Counted from the stretch's first letter, positions 1-8,897 are shown. The stretch is DNA of 64,000 nucleotides from an uncultured Methanosarcinales archaeon (GCA_903871465.1 CAIQHB010000009.1:1-64000), one strand, 5' to 3'. Notes: generated from the letters alone by a model not told the origin. Numbers and translations: made by a program.

Positions 1-240
1 CAATTCATCATCGGAGGTCTGGCTGATATCCTGACCCAGTAAAGTGAAGCGGCCGCTTGTGGGCCGGTCCAGGCACCCCACGATGTTCAGGAGCGTGGAC
101 TTGCCACTGCCGGAAGGGCCCATGAGGGCTATGAACTCGCCCGACTCTATTTTCAGGTCTATGCCCTTCAAAACGGGATATTCGCTGTCTCCGATGCGAT
201 AGGTCTTCTGGATTGCATCCAGCTCAATAACATTTGATAT
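1..240 (-). CDS. ABC transporter ATP-binding protein, MacB/LolD type (partial, N-terminal 80 codons)
   Basis: The first 80 or so codons of an ATPase that would power an export or lipoprotein-type ABC permease lie here; the rest is beyond the left edge. The Walker A motif GPSGSGKST is visible, followed by the [12 protein letters not shown] segment typical of MacB/LolD ATPases. The reading frame begins right behind the ABC-2 permease gene, whose stop it overlaps, so the two are co-transcribed. Oddly, no ATG, GTG or TTG lies in frame between the in-frame TGA just upstream and the conserved sequence ([11 protein letters not shown]). A GAGGTGA Shine-Dalgarno-like site sits about six bases before an ATA codon, which is taken here as the start. 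A non-canonical start or a frameshift is therefore possible. Confidence 0.85.
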   Translation of the reverse strand, partial: MSNVIELDAIQKTYRIGDSEYPVLKGIDLKIESGEFIALMGPSGSGKSTLLNIVGCLDRPTSGRFTLLGQDISQTSDDEL

Positions 241-241
241 G

Positions 242-1012
242 TCAATTCACCTCGGTAGTATCAAATAAGTATGCTCCCAGGGATAGCAGAGCTATGCAGC
301 TTGACCCCAGAATGACGAAATCCACTGCAGGAGAAAAGGCGCTCGCGCCTATTAAGCTGTACCTCAGGCCGTCAACTCCGTAAGTGAGGGGATTGAGATA
401 CGCCAGAACCTTGACGACTGGAGGGAAGCGGTCCAGAGGGAAGAGAGCCCCGGATAAGAAGAACAGGGGGAAGATGAGGAAGTTCATGATCAGGCTGAAT
501 CCCGACATATCCTCCATCTTAGAGGCAAACGCAAGGCCAAGGCCTATAAATGTTGTCGCTATTAGGACCATGAAGACCAGAGAGAGTAAGAAACCCTGGA
601 GGCTTGGCACCTTCATGCCCAGGAGTATTCCCGAGAGCATTATTATGATCGCCTGGAGGATGCCGGTTGTCAGGCCGCCGGCGGTGCGTCCCAGGACGAT
701 AGCAATTCTGCTCACGGGAGAGACCATTATCTCCTTCAGGAAGCCGAACTCACGGTCCCAGAGGACGGACAGGCCTGCGAAGGTGGCTGAGAAGAGCAGA
801 GTCATGCCTATAATACCGGGCGTGAGGAAGCTAACGTAGCCTATGCCAGGGGGAATCCCGGGAAGGCTCGCACCATTGCCAAATCCCATGCCCAGAAACG
901 CCAGGAAGAAGAAGGGCGAGGCAATGGAACCGAAGAGGCGGCTCTTCAGCCGGAAGAAGCGCAGCATCTCACGGAGCCAGATACTGTAAATGGCATAAAG
1001 GTCCTTTATCAT
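242..1012 (-). CDS. ABC-2 type transporter permease (DrrB/NodJ-like)
   Basis: This 256-residue integral membrane protein is the permease half of an ABC-2 exporter of the kind that expels drugs, lipids or polysaccharides. Six hydrophobic stretches are apparent, starting near residues 25-45 and ending near 230-248. The central segment [20 protein letters not shown] (about residues 81-100) matches the conserved ABC-2 motif containing the E-F-x-x-G/K-x-L-x-E-x-M core. Its ATG directly follows the stop of the ATPase gene upstream, so the ATPase and permease are a coupled pair. The transported substrate cannot be told from sequence; the TetR gene next door suggests an inducible efflux pump. Confidence 0.9.
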   Translation of the reverse strand: MIKDLYAIYSIWLREMLRFFRLKSRLFGSIASPFFFLAFLGMGFGNGASLPGIPPGIGYVSFLTPGIIGMTLLFSATFAGLSVLWDREFGFLKEIMVSPVSRIAIVLGRTAGGLTTGILQAIIIMLSGILLGMKVPSLQGFLLSLVFMVLIATTFIGLGLAFASKMEDMSGFSLIMNFLIFPLFFLSGALFPLDRFPPVVKVLAYLNPLTYGVDGLRYSLIGASAFSPAVDFVILGSSCIALLSLGAYLFDTTEVN

Positions 1013-2044
1013 CTATCCTCGCCCCCTGAACATCATATTCGCCATCGAACTGCCGCTGCCGGGCAAATCTCTTATCTTCCTGCCTGTATACTTGAGAAAC
1101 ACGTCCTCCAATGTGGGTTTATGCAGACTCACGGAAGTTATTACGGCAGAATTTCTATTTGCTTCGAGCATGATCTCCGGTATTCTGGATTGAGCATGAT
1201 CCACCTGAAGCTCGATGGTTCCATTGCTGGCGTTTATCGACTTGATCCAGGGGAACGACTGCAAGATCTGCATCAATGCATCTTTCCCCTCAACAGTCTC
1301 CAGGGTAATCGTCTCAGAACCGATCAAATCTTTGAGGTGCTCTGGAGTGTCCAGGGCAACGATCTTGCCGTTGTCCATTATGGCCACTCGATCGCATAGA
1401 AAATCCGCTTCCTCCATATAATGAGTTGTGAGAATGATGGTAACCCCTAGCTCTTTGTTCATATTGCGGATGTACTGCCAGATGTACCGCCTGGTTTGAG
1501 CATCCAGGCCTATGGTGGGCTCGTCCAGGAAGAGCACATGAGGGTAGTGCATCAGCCCCCGGGCGATCTCGAGCCGGCGCTTCATGCCTCCGGAATAGTC
1601 CTGCATCCTTACCTCAGCTTTTTCAGTCAGGTCCACAAGATCGAGAACCTCTGCGATTCGCGCTTTGCGACAGGAGGCGTCCATTCCATACATTCTGCCA
1701 TGAAAGTCCAGGTTCTCACGGCCCGTAAGCATGCCGTCCACAGCCGGATCCTGGAAGACCACGCCTATTGAGGATCGTACTTCCTTTCTCTCTTTTGCTA
1801 CATCATAACCCCATACCCGTGCCTCACCTGAGGTAGGAGTGATCATGGTGGTAAGCATCTTGATAATTGTGCTCTTGCCGGCTCCATTGGCTCCGAGAAG
1901 ACCAAAGAGCTCGCCCTTTTTTATGTCCAGATCGATTTGGTTTACGGCAATCATTTCGCCAAACTCTTTAGTAAGCCCGCGCATGGAGATTGCAGCATCC
2001 TTGATGACCTCCGTAGGCTTAACTTCATCTGTTATATCGTTCAC
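1013..2044 (-). CDS. ABC transporter ATP-binding protein, DrrA family
   Basis: This 343-residue ATPase energises the downstream ABC-2 permease. Walker A is GANGAGKST (about residues 51-59), the Q-loop is in VVFQDPAVD, the signature is YSGGMKRRLEIARGL and Walker B is VLFLDEPTIGLD, followed by an H-loop in LTTHYMEEAD. The roughly 100-residue C-terminal extension after the nucleotide-binding domain is typical of DrrA-type drug exporters (DUF4162-like). It abuts the permease gene and lies three bases after the TetR gene, forming a tetR-ATPase-permease-ATPase transcription unit. The substrate is unknown. Confidence 0.93.
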   Translation of the reverse strand: MNDITDEVKPTEVIKDAAISMRGLTKEFGEMIAVNQIDLDIKKGELFGLLGANGAGKSTIIKMLTTMITPTSGEARVWGYDVAKERKEVRSSIGVVFQDPAVDGMLTGRENLDFHGRMYGMDASCRKARIAEVLDLVDLTEKAEVRMQDYSGGMKRRLEIARGLMHYPHVLFLDEPTIGLDAQTRRYIWQYIRNMNKELGVTIILTTHYMEEADFLCDRVAIMDNGKIVALDTPEHLKDLIGSETITLETVEGKDALMQILQSFPWIKSINASNGTIELQVDHAQSRIPEIMLEANRNSAVITSVSLHKPTLEDVFLKYTGRKIRDLPGSGSSMANMMFRGRG

Positions 2045-2047
2045 CTT

Positions 2048-2701
2048 CTATATTTCCATAATTACAAATTTGTAATCGTTAACTCCGAGCGCTCTGCCTA
2101 TGAGATCTTCCATGGCACCACGCATGCTTTCTTGAAACTCTCTATTCTTCCGATCGATATCATTCGATTCGCGAAAAGCCTCATTCTGATAGAACATATG
2201 ATAGGCATATCCGATCATCATGAGCAGGAGGTAAGAGGTCTCTAGAGGGCGAAGCACATCGAAGCGACCCTTTTTGCATCCGCTGAAGATTACCCTGGCC
2301 ATTATCGGAGCAATCCTCGCAAAAGGCCTCGCCCTCATCAGCTTTTTTTGCAATGCAGAATTCTTTGCCTGATGTATATAGCCATGAATCGCTTTTCCTG
2401 ATGTAGAGATGCATATGAAGCTATTGATCATGGAGTTAAGCTTTGCCGCTTCATCCAGGTCGCTCCTTTCTGCAATCAGTTGAAAATCATTCTCCATCAG
2501 GGCTATCTTCTTCTCTATTACTGCTACCAAAACGTCTTCTTTTGATTCGAAGTAGTAGTAAAAAGCACCCTGAGATACATTAGCCTCTCTTACTATGTCG
2601 CTAATGGCTGTCTGCTCATAGCCGTGTGCTATGAACAACTGCTCTGCTATATCGATCAGTTCATTCTTTCTCTCTTCCGGCTCTTTTACTATCCTCGTCA
2701 T
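2048..2701 (-). CDS. TetR/AcrR family transcriptional regulator
   Basis: This is a 217-residue one-component repressor. The N-terminal helix-turn-helix (about residues 10-58) contains the family signature ending in SQGAFYYYFESKEDVL; the rest is an all-helical ligand-binding domain with no recognisable ligand specificity. It is the first gene of the exporter operon, so it probably represses the operon and is released by a substrate of the pump. A symmetric 35-bp element overlaps the predicted transcription start just upstream (listed separately), which fits autoregulation. Bacterial-type TetR regulators acting on archaeal promoters are known in methanogens. Confidence 0.92.
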   Translation of the reverse strand: MTRIVKEPEERKNELIDIAEQLFIAHGYEQTAISDIVREANVSQGAFYYYFESKEDVLVAVIEKKIALMENDFQLIAERSDLDEAAKLNSMINSFICISTSGKAIHGYIHQAKNSALQKKLMRARPFARIAPIMARVIFSGCKKGRFDVLRPLETSYLLLMMIGYAYHMFYQNEAFRESNDIDRKNREFQESMRGAMEDLIGRALGVNDYKFVIMEI

Positions 2702-2713
2702 CTTATCGCCTAA

Positions 2714-2748
2714 TGACTGATTGCAAGTCAGTGACTTGACCTAAGTCA
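2714..2748. promoter_or_regulatory. Candidate TetR operator
   Basis: A perfect 7+1+7 inverted repeat (CAAGTCA-G-TGACTTG, 2724-2738) is centred at 2731. A second pair of arms, TGACT at 2714-2718 and AGTCA at 2744-2748, is symmetric about the same centre. Such repeated TGACT/AGTCA arms are a usual form of TetR-family operators. The element lies 13 bases upstream of the tetR start codon and overlaps the transcription start expected from the TATA box at 2758-2764. Confidence 0.6.
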
Positions 2749-2757
2749 GTAGCCTGA

Positions 2758-2764
2758 TATAAAT
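2758..2764 (-). promoter_or_regulatory. TATA box of the tetR-ABC operon
   Basis: The minus strand reads ATTTATA here, an archaeal TATA-like element. Transcription would begin about 25 bases on, near 2733, at the centre of the candidate TetR operator. Bound repressor would block start-site access. Confidence 0.4.
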
Positions 2765-3095
2765 AGCCTTCGGACTCAATCGAAACGCACCACAAGATTT
2801 AAGTGTGGTTTTGCAGTTCAGTTCGTTCGGTTAAATTCGAACGACGAAGGCAACGAGTCGACAATGCTTGAGGATTGGATGTGTAATGCCCTTAGATTGA
2901 ACCCCGGACATGACCTTTTTGTGATCAAATTTATAAACGTAAAGTACATCCATGAAGGATAAGGTAAATGAGATAAGAATGCTATAAATATGGATTCATA
3001 AGGTGCTGAGAATATATGGCAATTCAAGAAACAAAAATATAAATATGAATGATTTGATTAATTAGCTTATTAGGTTCAGTTATAGGAGGAGTTCT
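2765..3095. other. Intergenic region between divergent genes
   Basis: This AT-rich gap carries no convincing gene. The plus strand has TATA-like tracts near 2989-2997 and 3036-3046, suitable for driving the S-layer gene, and a strong Shine-Dalgarno (TAGGAGGAG) at about 3083-3091, just before its ATG at 3096. Confidence 0.5.
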
Positions 3096-6000
3096 ATGGA
3101 TTACGTCAGGATCGGTGGAGTGTGTCTGCTTCTCATGGTGATAGCCGCGGCTCTACCAGTAAATGTATTGGCGCAAACCCCACAGACATCAGCAAATGGG
3201 GCGGCCCCAATCATAAGCCAGAGCCTGCTTTCGGAAAGCAAAGCACAGGGAGAGACGATTTCAGCTGAAACACTGGCAAAACGAAACAGTGGGCTGAAGC
3301 CTCTCGGGACAAAGAGCAGCAGTAAAGCTTCTGGAGTACAGACATCCGCGCAGGCTCAAACCCCGATCTCAACCTCTCCGGCGGCAGCGGCGACGGTAAC
3401 CTCTACGCCATCCACAGTCAGCTCTGCCACAACAGGCTCTTCCATGGCAACTCAGACGCAATCCAGCTCGCAGGCAGCATCCGTTCCAGCGGGAACCAGC
3501 AGCACTACTGCCGCCGCGGCCTCAGTGACCCCGGTCCAGACCACCCAGGAGACTGGAGCTGCCCAGTCAAGCTCAGGGAGCGCAGCCGGAAGTCAAAATG
3601 TTGCTATTGCGAGCGCGACTGTTACGCCTCCGGATAATGTATCTCCGGGGACGGTCGTCTCCAATAACGTAACGACCGGCAATGCACCGACTTCAGGGAA
3701 TGTCTCTCCGAATGAATATGCGTCCTCACCAGAAAACGCCTCTGAAAATGCAACCGAAAAACAGTCCAGCGAAGCGACCCCTGAAGAGACTGAGGCCGGG
3801 ACGGATAGAATTTGGAGAGAAGGAGTAAATCCGCGTGGATCCTACACCTGGACTCCTCAGACCTTCTCAGGATTCTTCTATGACCTGAAAAATAATGTGG
3901 GCACTGAAAGGCTTACGATCGACCTTCCATCGTCTGGGAGATCCATTGATTCCAATGGCTTGACGTATAGCACAAACGCTCAGGATACGGACTTTCAATT
4001 CGGCGACTGGGGAAGCTACCAGGTCATCGGCTTCATGGCCGATAAGTACTTTGCAGGCTATAATGCAGGCGTTGTCTCCAGCACGAACAGAAGCCTGATA
4101 ACTGACGGCCAGCTGAGAAAAGTTCTCGTCGACAGCGATAATGAGAGCACCTTAACCACAGGATCGGCTTTGCCGCTGGAGGAAGGCTACGAGCTGCGCA
4201 TTAAGCAGATAGACATTAACGGAAATAAAGTATTCCTCTCCCTGGCAAAAGACGGAGAAGAGGTGGACAGCAAGGTAGTCTCACCGGAATCAGGCGATGC
4301 CAAGAGCTCGACCTACAAGTATGAGGTGGACGTCACCGGAGAAAAAACCCCCATTGTCCTGGCCCATATCTCTAATGTCTTTGCCAGCACGGAATCGGAT
4401 CTCGTTACCGTGGATGGCCTCTTCCAGATATCAGACAGCTATACCTCCGTCGAGGATGGCGACAAATACGGTAAAATGAAAGTCAGCATCTCCGATCAGG
4501 GAGTAGAGATGAAAAACGAAGATTCATTCTCACTTCGGAGAGACAGCACTGTCAATATCTTCGGAAATGTTGGATTCCAGGTGGCAGATGCCGATGCATT
4601 GCGCTTTGCTCCCATTGTAGAGAGAACTGGAATCTACGATGTAAGGGGCACGGTGATAGACCCATCCACTACCAATGAATTCACCTGGACTCCCTACAAC
4701 TTCGAAGGCTTCTACTATGACATAGACAACGATGTCGGTACAGAGAGTCTGAAGGCGACTATTAGCGGCGGCAATAAGATCGAAGAGAAGGATCTGATCT
4801 ACACCACCAGCCCCCAACCTGTGAAGTTCAAGTTCACGGACTGGGGCAAGTACGATGTCATAGGCTTCATGGCTGACAAGTACTTCGCAGGCTATGACAA
4901 CCAGACAGCGTTTACGGATGAGGCCAGCGTCATCAATGAAGGCCAGCTGAGAAAGGTTTTGCTGGATAGCGATGACAGCCAGACCATTGCCAGCGGATCG
5001 GCTCTACCTCTGCAAGAAGGCTATGAGCTGCGCATCAAGCAGGTGGATCTGAATGGAAATAAGGTCTACCTGTCGCTCGCGAGGGATGGAAAAGAGGTGG
5101 ACAGCAAGGTCGTTACTCCTTCCGGCGATCCGAAGGACAGGGCATCCAACTACATGTACAAGGTGGATATGGGTTCACAAAAAGATGTACCCATGATCGC
5201 AGCCCATATTCAAAGCGTCTTCACCAGCACCGAATCGAATCTGGCCACAGTGGACGCAGTCTTCCAGGTCTCAGATAGCCCCGAGTCCGTGGAAGAAGGC
5301 GAGGTTCACGGCAAGATGAAGGTCGAGACTCTGGGTACGGATGGTATCACCATGCGAAATTCCGACTCCACCATCAGCCTCAGCCGGGACCGCGTGGTCG
5401 ATATCATGGAGAACCTGAGGCTCGAAGTTGCAGATAATGCCAAGAGGCTGACTGCGCCCATTGCCACCAAGACGGGAGAGGGGAGCACAATAGCTTTGAC
5501 TGTTCCCGTTGCTGTATTGAACAGGCCGGTCGCAATAAGCACCAAATCGGGAAGCCAGGCTTTGACAGGGGTTCAGATCTCAGTCAATGGAAGCAACATC
5601 GGAACCACGGACATCACCGGATCGATCAGCTACACGCCTGATAGTACCGGTACTTTCTCAATAATTGCCAGGAAGAGCGGCTACCTTGACGGCACAGCCA
5701 GCATGACCGTAACAACGGCGGCTGAAGCTTCGACCCTGGCTGCAATCCAGGAGGCAAATGCAACATTATCCTACCGTCTGACCCTCAATGCACCCTCAGA
5801 GGTTGTCAAAGGTGAAAACTTCTTGATAACCGTTGTTGAAGGCATAAACCAGACTCCTGTGGACAAGGCTTTGATCTCACTGGATGCAGAGAACATAGGA
5901 GACACAAATGCCGAAGGGACGATGACCTATTCTGCCAATGCCACCGGCGAGCATACCTTGAAGGCGGAAAAGAAGGGCTTCAACTCCACCACCAGGAAGA

Positions 6001-6413
6001 TTACAGTGACATCTTCTTTGAAGGTGGTGAACCTGACGGTTCCAGAAATTGCATATGTCTCACAGGCGATGAAGATCTCGGCCGTAGTACAGAATGTCGG
6101 GAACGTGAACGACTCCCGCATGCTGGAGCTCAAAGTGAATGACACGGCTGCAGACAGCAAGAATGTGACTGTCGATGCCGGTAAGAATACTACAGTCAAC
6201 TTCAGCTATAAGCCAAAGGACCCGGGATTGTGCAGACTCAGCGTGGATGACATCACAAGGACGGTTAATGTGGAGAAAGCACAGAACAGCAACTGGCTGA
6301 TTGTCCTAATCCTCGTGCTGCTCATCGCAGGCGGAGCTGGATTCTATCTGCATAAGACAGGAGAGCTGGACAAACTCCAAAAGCAGGTAAAAAAAATGAT
6401 GCAAGGGCGATGA
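3096..6413 (+). CDS. S-layer-type surface protein with two Methanosarcinales S-layer duplication domains
   Basis: A 1105-residue cell-envelope protein. Residues 1-26 form a signal peptide ending near VLAQ. Residues 27-235 are a Ser/Thr/Ala-rich low-complexity stalk. Two homologous units of about 270 residues follow (about 236-510 and 511-785), each beginning with a W-T-P-x-x-F-x-G-F-x-Y-D motif and containing DWGxYxVIGFMADKYFAGY; this is the S-layer duplication domain (DUF1608 type) that forms the methanosarcinal S-layer lattice. Residues about 790-1055 look like Ig/PEGA-type and CARDB-like beta modules. A transmembrane helix (about 1066-1085) and a short basic tail anchor it. Many N-x-S/T sites are present. 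The stalk precedes the lattice domains, whereas the main S-layer proteins usually start almost directly with them, so it may be an accessory layer protein. Confidence 0.9.
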   Translation: MDYVRIGGVCLLLMVIAAALPVNVLAQTPQTSANGAAPIISQSLLSESKAQGETISAETLAKRNSGLKPLGTKSSSKASGVQTSAQAQTPISTSPAAAATVTSTPSTVSSATTGSSMATQTQSSSQAASVPAGTSSTTAAAASVTPVQTTQETGAAQSSSGSAAGSQNVAIASATVTPPDNVSPGTVVSNNVTTGNAPTSGNVSPNEYASSPENASENATEKQSSEATPEETEAGTDRIWREGVNPRGSYTWTPQTFSGFFYDLKNNVGTERLTIDLPSSGRSIDSNGLTYSTNAQDTDFQFGDWGSYQVIGFMADKYFAGYNAGVVSSTNRSLITDGQLRKVLVDSDNESTLTTGSALPLEEGYELRIKQIDINGNKVFLSLAKDGEEVDSKVVSPESGDAKSSTYKYEVDVTGEKTPIVLAHISNVFASTESDLVTVDGLFQISDSYTSVEDGDKYGKMKVSISDQGVEMKNEDSFSLRRDSTVNIFGNVGFQVADADALRFAPIVERTGIYDVRGTVIDPSTTNEFTWTPYNFEGFYYDIDNDVGTESLKATISGGNKIEEKDLIYTTSPQPVKFKFTDWGKYDVIGFMADKYFAGYDNQTAFTDEASVINEGQLRKVLLDSDDSQTIASGSALPLQEGYELRIKQVDLNGNKVYLSLARDGKEVDSKVVTPSGDPKDRASNYMYKVDMGSQKDVPMIAAHIQSVFTSTESNLATVDAVFQVSDSPESVEEGEVHGKMKVETLGTDGITMRNSDSTISLSRDRVVDIMENLRLEVADNAKRLTAPIATKTGEGSTIALTVPVAVLNRPVAISTKSGSQALTGVQISVNGSNIGTTDITGSISYTPDSTGTFSIIARKSGYLDGTASMTVTTAAEASTLAAIQEANATLSYRLTLNAPSEVVKGENFLITVVEGINQTPVDKALISLDAENIGDTNAEGTMTYSANATGEHTLKAEKKGFNSTTRKITVTSSLKVVNLTVPEIAYVSQAMKISAVVQNVGNVNDSRMLELKVNDTAADSKNVTVDAGKNTTVNFSYKPKDPGLCRLSVDDITRTVNVEKAQNSNWLIVLILVLLIAGGAGFYLHKTGELDKLQKQVKKMMQGR

Positions 6414-6427
6414 ACTCGCTCTATGCA

Positions 6428-6439
6428 TTTCTTTTTTTT
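6428..6439 (+). terminator. T-tract terminator after the S-layer gene
   Basis: A run of eleven T interrupted by one C starts 15 bases after the stop codon. Oligo-T tracts without a strong hairpin are the usual archaeal terminator. Confidence 0.5.
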
Positions 6440-6557
6440 AGAAACATACATTTAGATGTTAGCGATTTGGCGTTAAGAGATTTCCGGATTCAAACCGGTT
6501 CCTATCCGAAATCTAATTAAGCAGCAATGCGCATCAATGCCGAAAGGAGGGAATCGA

Positions 6558-7430
6558 ATGATAAAGCGGTTAATCGTTTTGGCGGTATTGGCCATAGCCC
6601 TGGTGGGCATGGCGGGAGCTGCCAATTATATGTACGAGAAAGCCTCGGTTAAAGGAGTCGGATATAAGAATGTGGAGATGATCGTCTCGACTCAAACCGG
6701 CTTTAACGGGGACAAGCTTGTAGAAAAGGAGTCAGGCTCGGGTAACGTCATCACTGAGAAGACCGAACTGGAGACGGAGAGGCAAATAGGTAGCCACTGC
6801 GGATACTGCCCAGGCTGCCTTGAACCTTGGTTTCAAAAACTATATGGAAACTTTTTCAATAATTTCGGGCCGGTCAGCGAAACTCAATTGGGGTGGTCTA
6901 CTGGATTCGGGCCGATGGACTATATAAATTTTACGAAAGAGGCCGAGTTTGAGTACATGCCGGTGAGCTACCAGACCGGAACCTACGACCAGAAATGGAT
7001 CGAGAAACTGTGTGTGCAGAATTACGTGATTGGAGCCGTACTTACAGAAATGTACACTCATGCCGAGCATCTACAGAAGAGCACTGAGGTCAAGACAAGA
7101 TCCTATGACCCCAATATCATACCTGGAGAATACTCTGGGAGTGCACCATGTAAGGCTGACCCATATCGTGAATTTGATGGGCTATACCCGCCGCAACCTT
7201 GCTGCACAGGTGTCCTGGAAGCCAATCTGAACAGTAATGTTATCGGCGTTGCCCATATCGGATGGATCTCCAGAAACCCCTCCGCTGACGCGCAGCTGAA
7301 AGGCCGTCATGCCGAATATGGCCGCAGCGTGGAAGACCTTACCGGCGTCTTTTCCATTGAGAAGTTCATCCAGCTCTGGGGTAACTCTACCTGCGGAGCC
7401 ATCAGCGTCGATTGGTTGCCCTGCGTGTAG
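6558..7430 (+). CDS. Secreted Cys-containing protein of unknown function
   Basis: The best start is the ATG at 6558, seven bases behind a strong Shine-Dalgarno (AAAGGAGGG, 6543-6551), giving 290 residues; an upstream ATG at 6537 would put the ribosome site inside the gene. Residues 1-21 (MIKRLIVLAVLAIALVGMAGA) are a signal peptide. The mature part is rich in aromatic residues and has Cys clusters HCGYCPGC, CKADPY, PCCTG and CGAISVDWLPCV, suggesting disulfides or a metal site outside the cell. I recognise no family. It follows the S-layer gene on the same strand but has its own upstream region. Confidence 0.75.
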   Translation: MIKRLIVLAVLAIALVGMAGAANYMYEKASVKGVGYKNVEMIVSTQTGFNGDKLVEKESGSGNVITEKTELETERQIGSHCGYCPGCLEPWFQKLYGNFFNNFGPVSETQLGWSTGFGPMDYINFTKEAEFEYMPVSYQTGTYDQKWIEKLCVQNYVIGAVLTEMYTHAEHLQKSTEVKTRSYDPNIIPGEYSGSAPCKADPYREFDGLYPPQPCCTGVLEANLNSNVIGVAHIGWISRNPSADAQLKGRHAEYGRSVEDLTGVFSIEKFIQLWGNSTCGAISVDWLPCV

Positions 7431-7449
7431 AATAGACTCTCCCAATTGC

Positions 7450-7458
7450 TTTTTTTTT
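7450..7458 (+). terminator. T-tract terminator
   Basis: Nine consecutive T lie about 20 bases after the stop codon of the secreted protein gene, suitable for archaeal termination. Confidence 0.45.
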
Positions 7459-7831
7459 CGGAATCCTGACTCCATTGAACTCCGATTCCACTCGATCTTG
7501 GATCTCAAACGGGGATTTTTTCGCGATCAGAAAAATCATGGTTGTTAATAGCCACGGAGTTTGGGTTGAATACGGCCGGAACTCCAGGGTCGTTCTGCTT
7601 GCTTAAGGCGATTTCGTTCTGAGAGGTCTTGCGGCAGAATGCCATTCGAGGATCTGGTTGAAAGGGCAGCCATATAGCGTGACTCCATGAGGCCGCGGCT
7701 CTCCTTGCGTTGAGCCTTGCCCCGGGCGAGCGCAGCGCCCGGAGCACCTGCGGCAAGGTCACTGAACCGAGCCGACAGCAGAGCGCTGCAATATCTTTCC
7801 TTCTTAGATATGTCAACTATCGCGGCGTCAA
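7459..7831. other. Intergenic region with a GC-rich nested hairpin
   Basis: No convincing gene is seen. The middle is distinctly more GC-rich than its flanks and holds two nested inverted repeats: an outer stem CCTTGCC (7715-7721) with GGCAAGG (7752-7758), and an inner stem CCGGGCG (7722-7728) with CGCCCGG (7736-7742) around a 7-base loop. This could be a structured RNA, a repeat-element remnant or a two-way terminator. Confidence 0.4.
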
Positions 7832-8161
7832 TTAGTATCGCCTATCTTTACAGCATTTTTTAATTGCTGCAGTAAGTATCTCGCCATCAGAGAGATTCCC
7901 GGAGGATTTCATCCTATCAACCTCGATGAGCAAGCTCTCAATGGTTTCAATGCTCATTTTATTTTTCTCTGCAAACCTCATGGCGATGCTCTTCAGTTCA
8001 ATCTTTGAAGAATATCGCTTGGGCATCTTTCCGTCGACGAAGTTGAATATGTTTCCGCATTTTTGGTGTCCTATGGTCGGTGTTGATGGATTTGCAGATG
8101 TTTTTATATAATCTTTAAACGTACCACCGTCTACAATCTCACCACATTCGCACAAAAGCAT
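7832..8161 (-). CDS. Small Cys-containing hypothetical protein
   Basis: A 109-residue protein starting MLLCECGEIVDGG, with a further CG pair in HQKCGNIFNF; the two CxC/C pairs resemble a small zinc ribbon at the N-terminus. The rest is Lys/Ser/Glu-rich and helical, ending KKCCKDRRY. A GGAGGGG-like Shine-Dalgarno (reverse of cccctcc) stands just before the ATG. I recognise no family. It could be a small regulatory or adaptor protein, but that is only a guess from size and Cys content. Confidence 0.6.
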   Translation of the reverse strand: MLLCECGEIVDGGTFKDYIKTSANPSTPTIGHQKCGNIFNFVDGKMPKRYSSKIELKSIAMRFAEKNKMSIETIESLLIEVDRMKSSGNLSDGEILTAAIKKCCKDRRY

Positions 8162-8760
8162 TGAACCCCTCCTGGTTAGTATCGAAAGAAACCTCTAAAT
8201 TAATGAAGGACCAGATCCAGCACACTCTTCTATAATGCAGTAACTTCTTAGCCTTATGCTAATAACCAATATATTCGTATTTATCTATTACGCTGAAGAG
8301 AGCGGTCTTCTTCTTCTAAAATTACTATTTAAGTGGTGAGATAATGAATTGATTCCAAGGAAACTCTCCAAAACGGATGAATTCTTCCTGTCAAAGACAT
8401 AAAAAGTCCATGTTTCGTGATCAAAAATCTATTTACAGAAATAGGGTAATTTGGAAGGAAAATATCGGTTTTTGCTGCAAATGAGAGATTATGAAGAGAT
8501 TGATTCATTTGATTCCTGATGTTAGGATTCCAAAAAGGCAATGTCTTCAAATGTTTGCAATTGCTGTCTAGCAAAAAAGTAAGGAATATCGCGAGCAAGG
8601 TGAAATCATTCGAATAGCTCTAATTCGAAAAGAGAATACACGGCACGTCAGCCAAGTGAAAAATAGGGCCTATACGATACCAATGATCTTGCAGCTGGCA
8701 ATACGCATAGCCGCCACCTAGCAGGCCAATCAAGGAAGCCTTCGCTCTCGATAAGTGTGC
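8162..8760. other. AT-rich intergenic region
   Basis: About 600 bases with no gene I can support. A 270-base open frame on the minus strand (8329-8598) has no ribosome site and an unlikely amino-acid composition, so it is not called. Confidence 0.5.
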
Positions 8761-8897
8761 AGGCGTGACCAGGAGTCGAACCCTGCGGTAGATCAAGTTT
8801 TACGCTTTACCTTGCGAAGTTTTGGGGAACGCAATCTCAAACGCTACTCCTAAACACCCCGCTCATACCACGTCTCGGCAGAAAGCCGTGTCACGCC
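8761..8897 (-). ncRNA. tRNA-like element, non-canonical
   Basis: Read on the minus strand, a perfect seven-base acceptor-like stem (GGCGTGA at 8891-8897 with TCACGCC at 8762-8768) encloses 123 bases. Next to the 3' half is a T-arm-like sequence, GCAGGGTTCGACTCCTGG, whose loop fits the GTTCGA consensus but whose 3' stem seems to lack one C. Behind the 5' half is a hairpin CGGC-TTTCT-GCCG, too small for a normal D-arm. No anticodon arm is evident. It may be a decayed intron-bearing tRNA, a tRNA-derived repeat or an attachment-site remnant. Confidence 0.4.

Noticed and set aside
7505-7816. Open reading frame of 103 codons on the minus strand
   Set aside because: It runs through the GC-rich hairpin, has no ribosome site and shows no protein pattern.
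8329-8598. Open reading frame of 89 codons on the minus strand
   Set aside because: No ribosome site, AT-driven composition and no recognisable pattern.
8761-8897. tRNA-Pyl gene, because of the very small D-loop-like hairpin
   Set aside because: No CTA anticodon loop is present, the length is nearly twice a tRNA, and the T-loop is the common TTCGA type.
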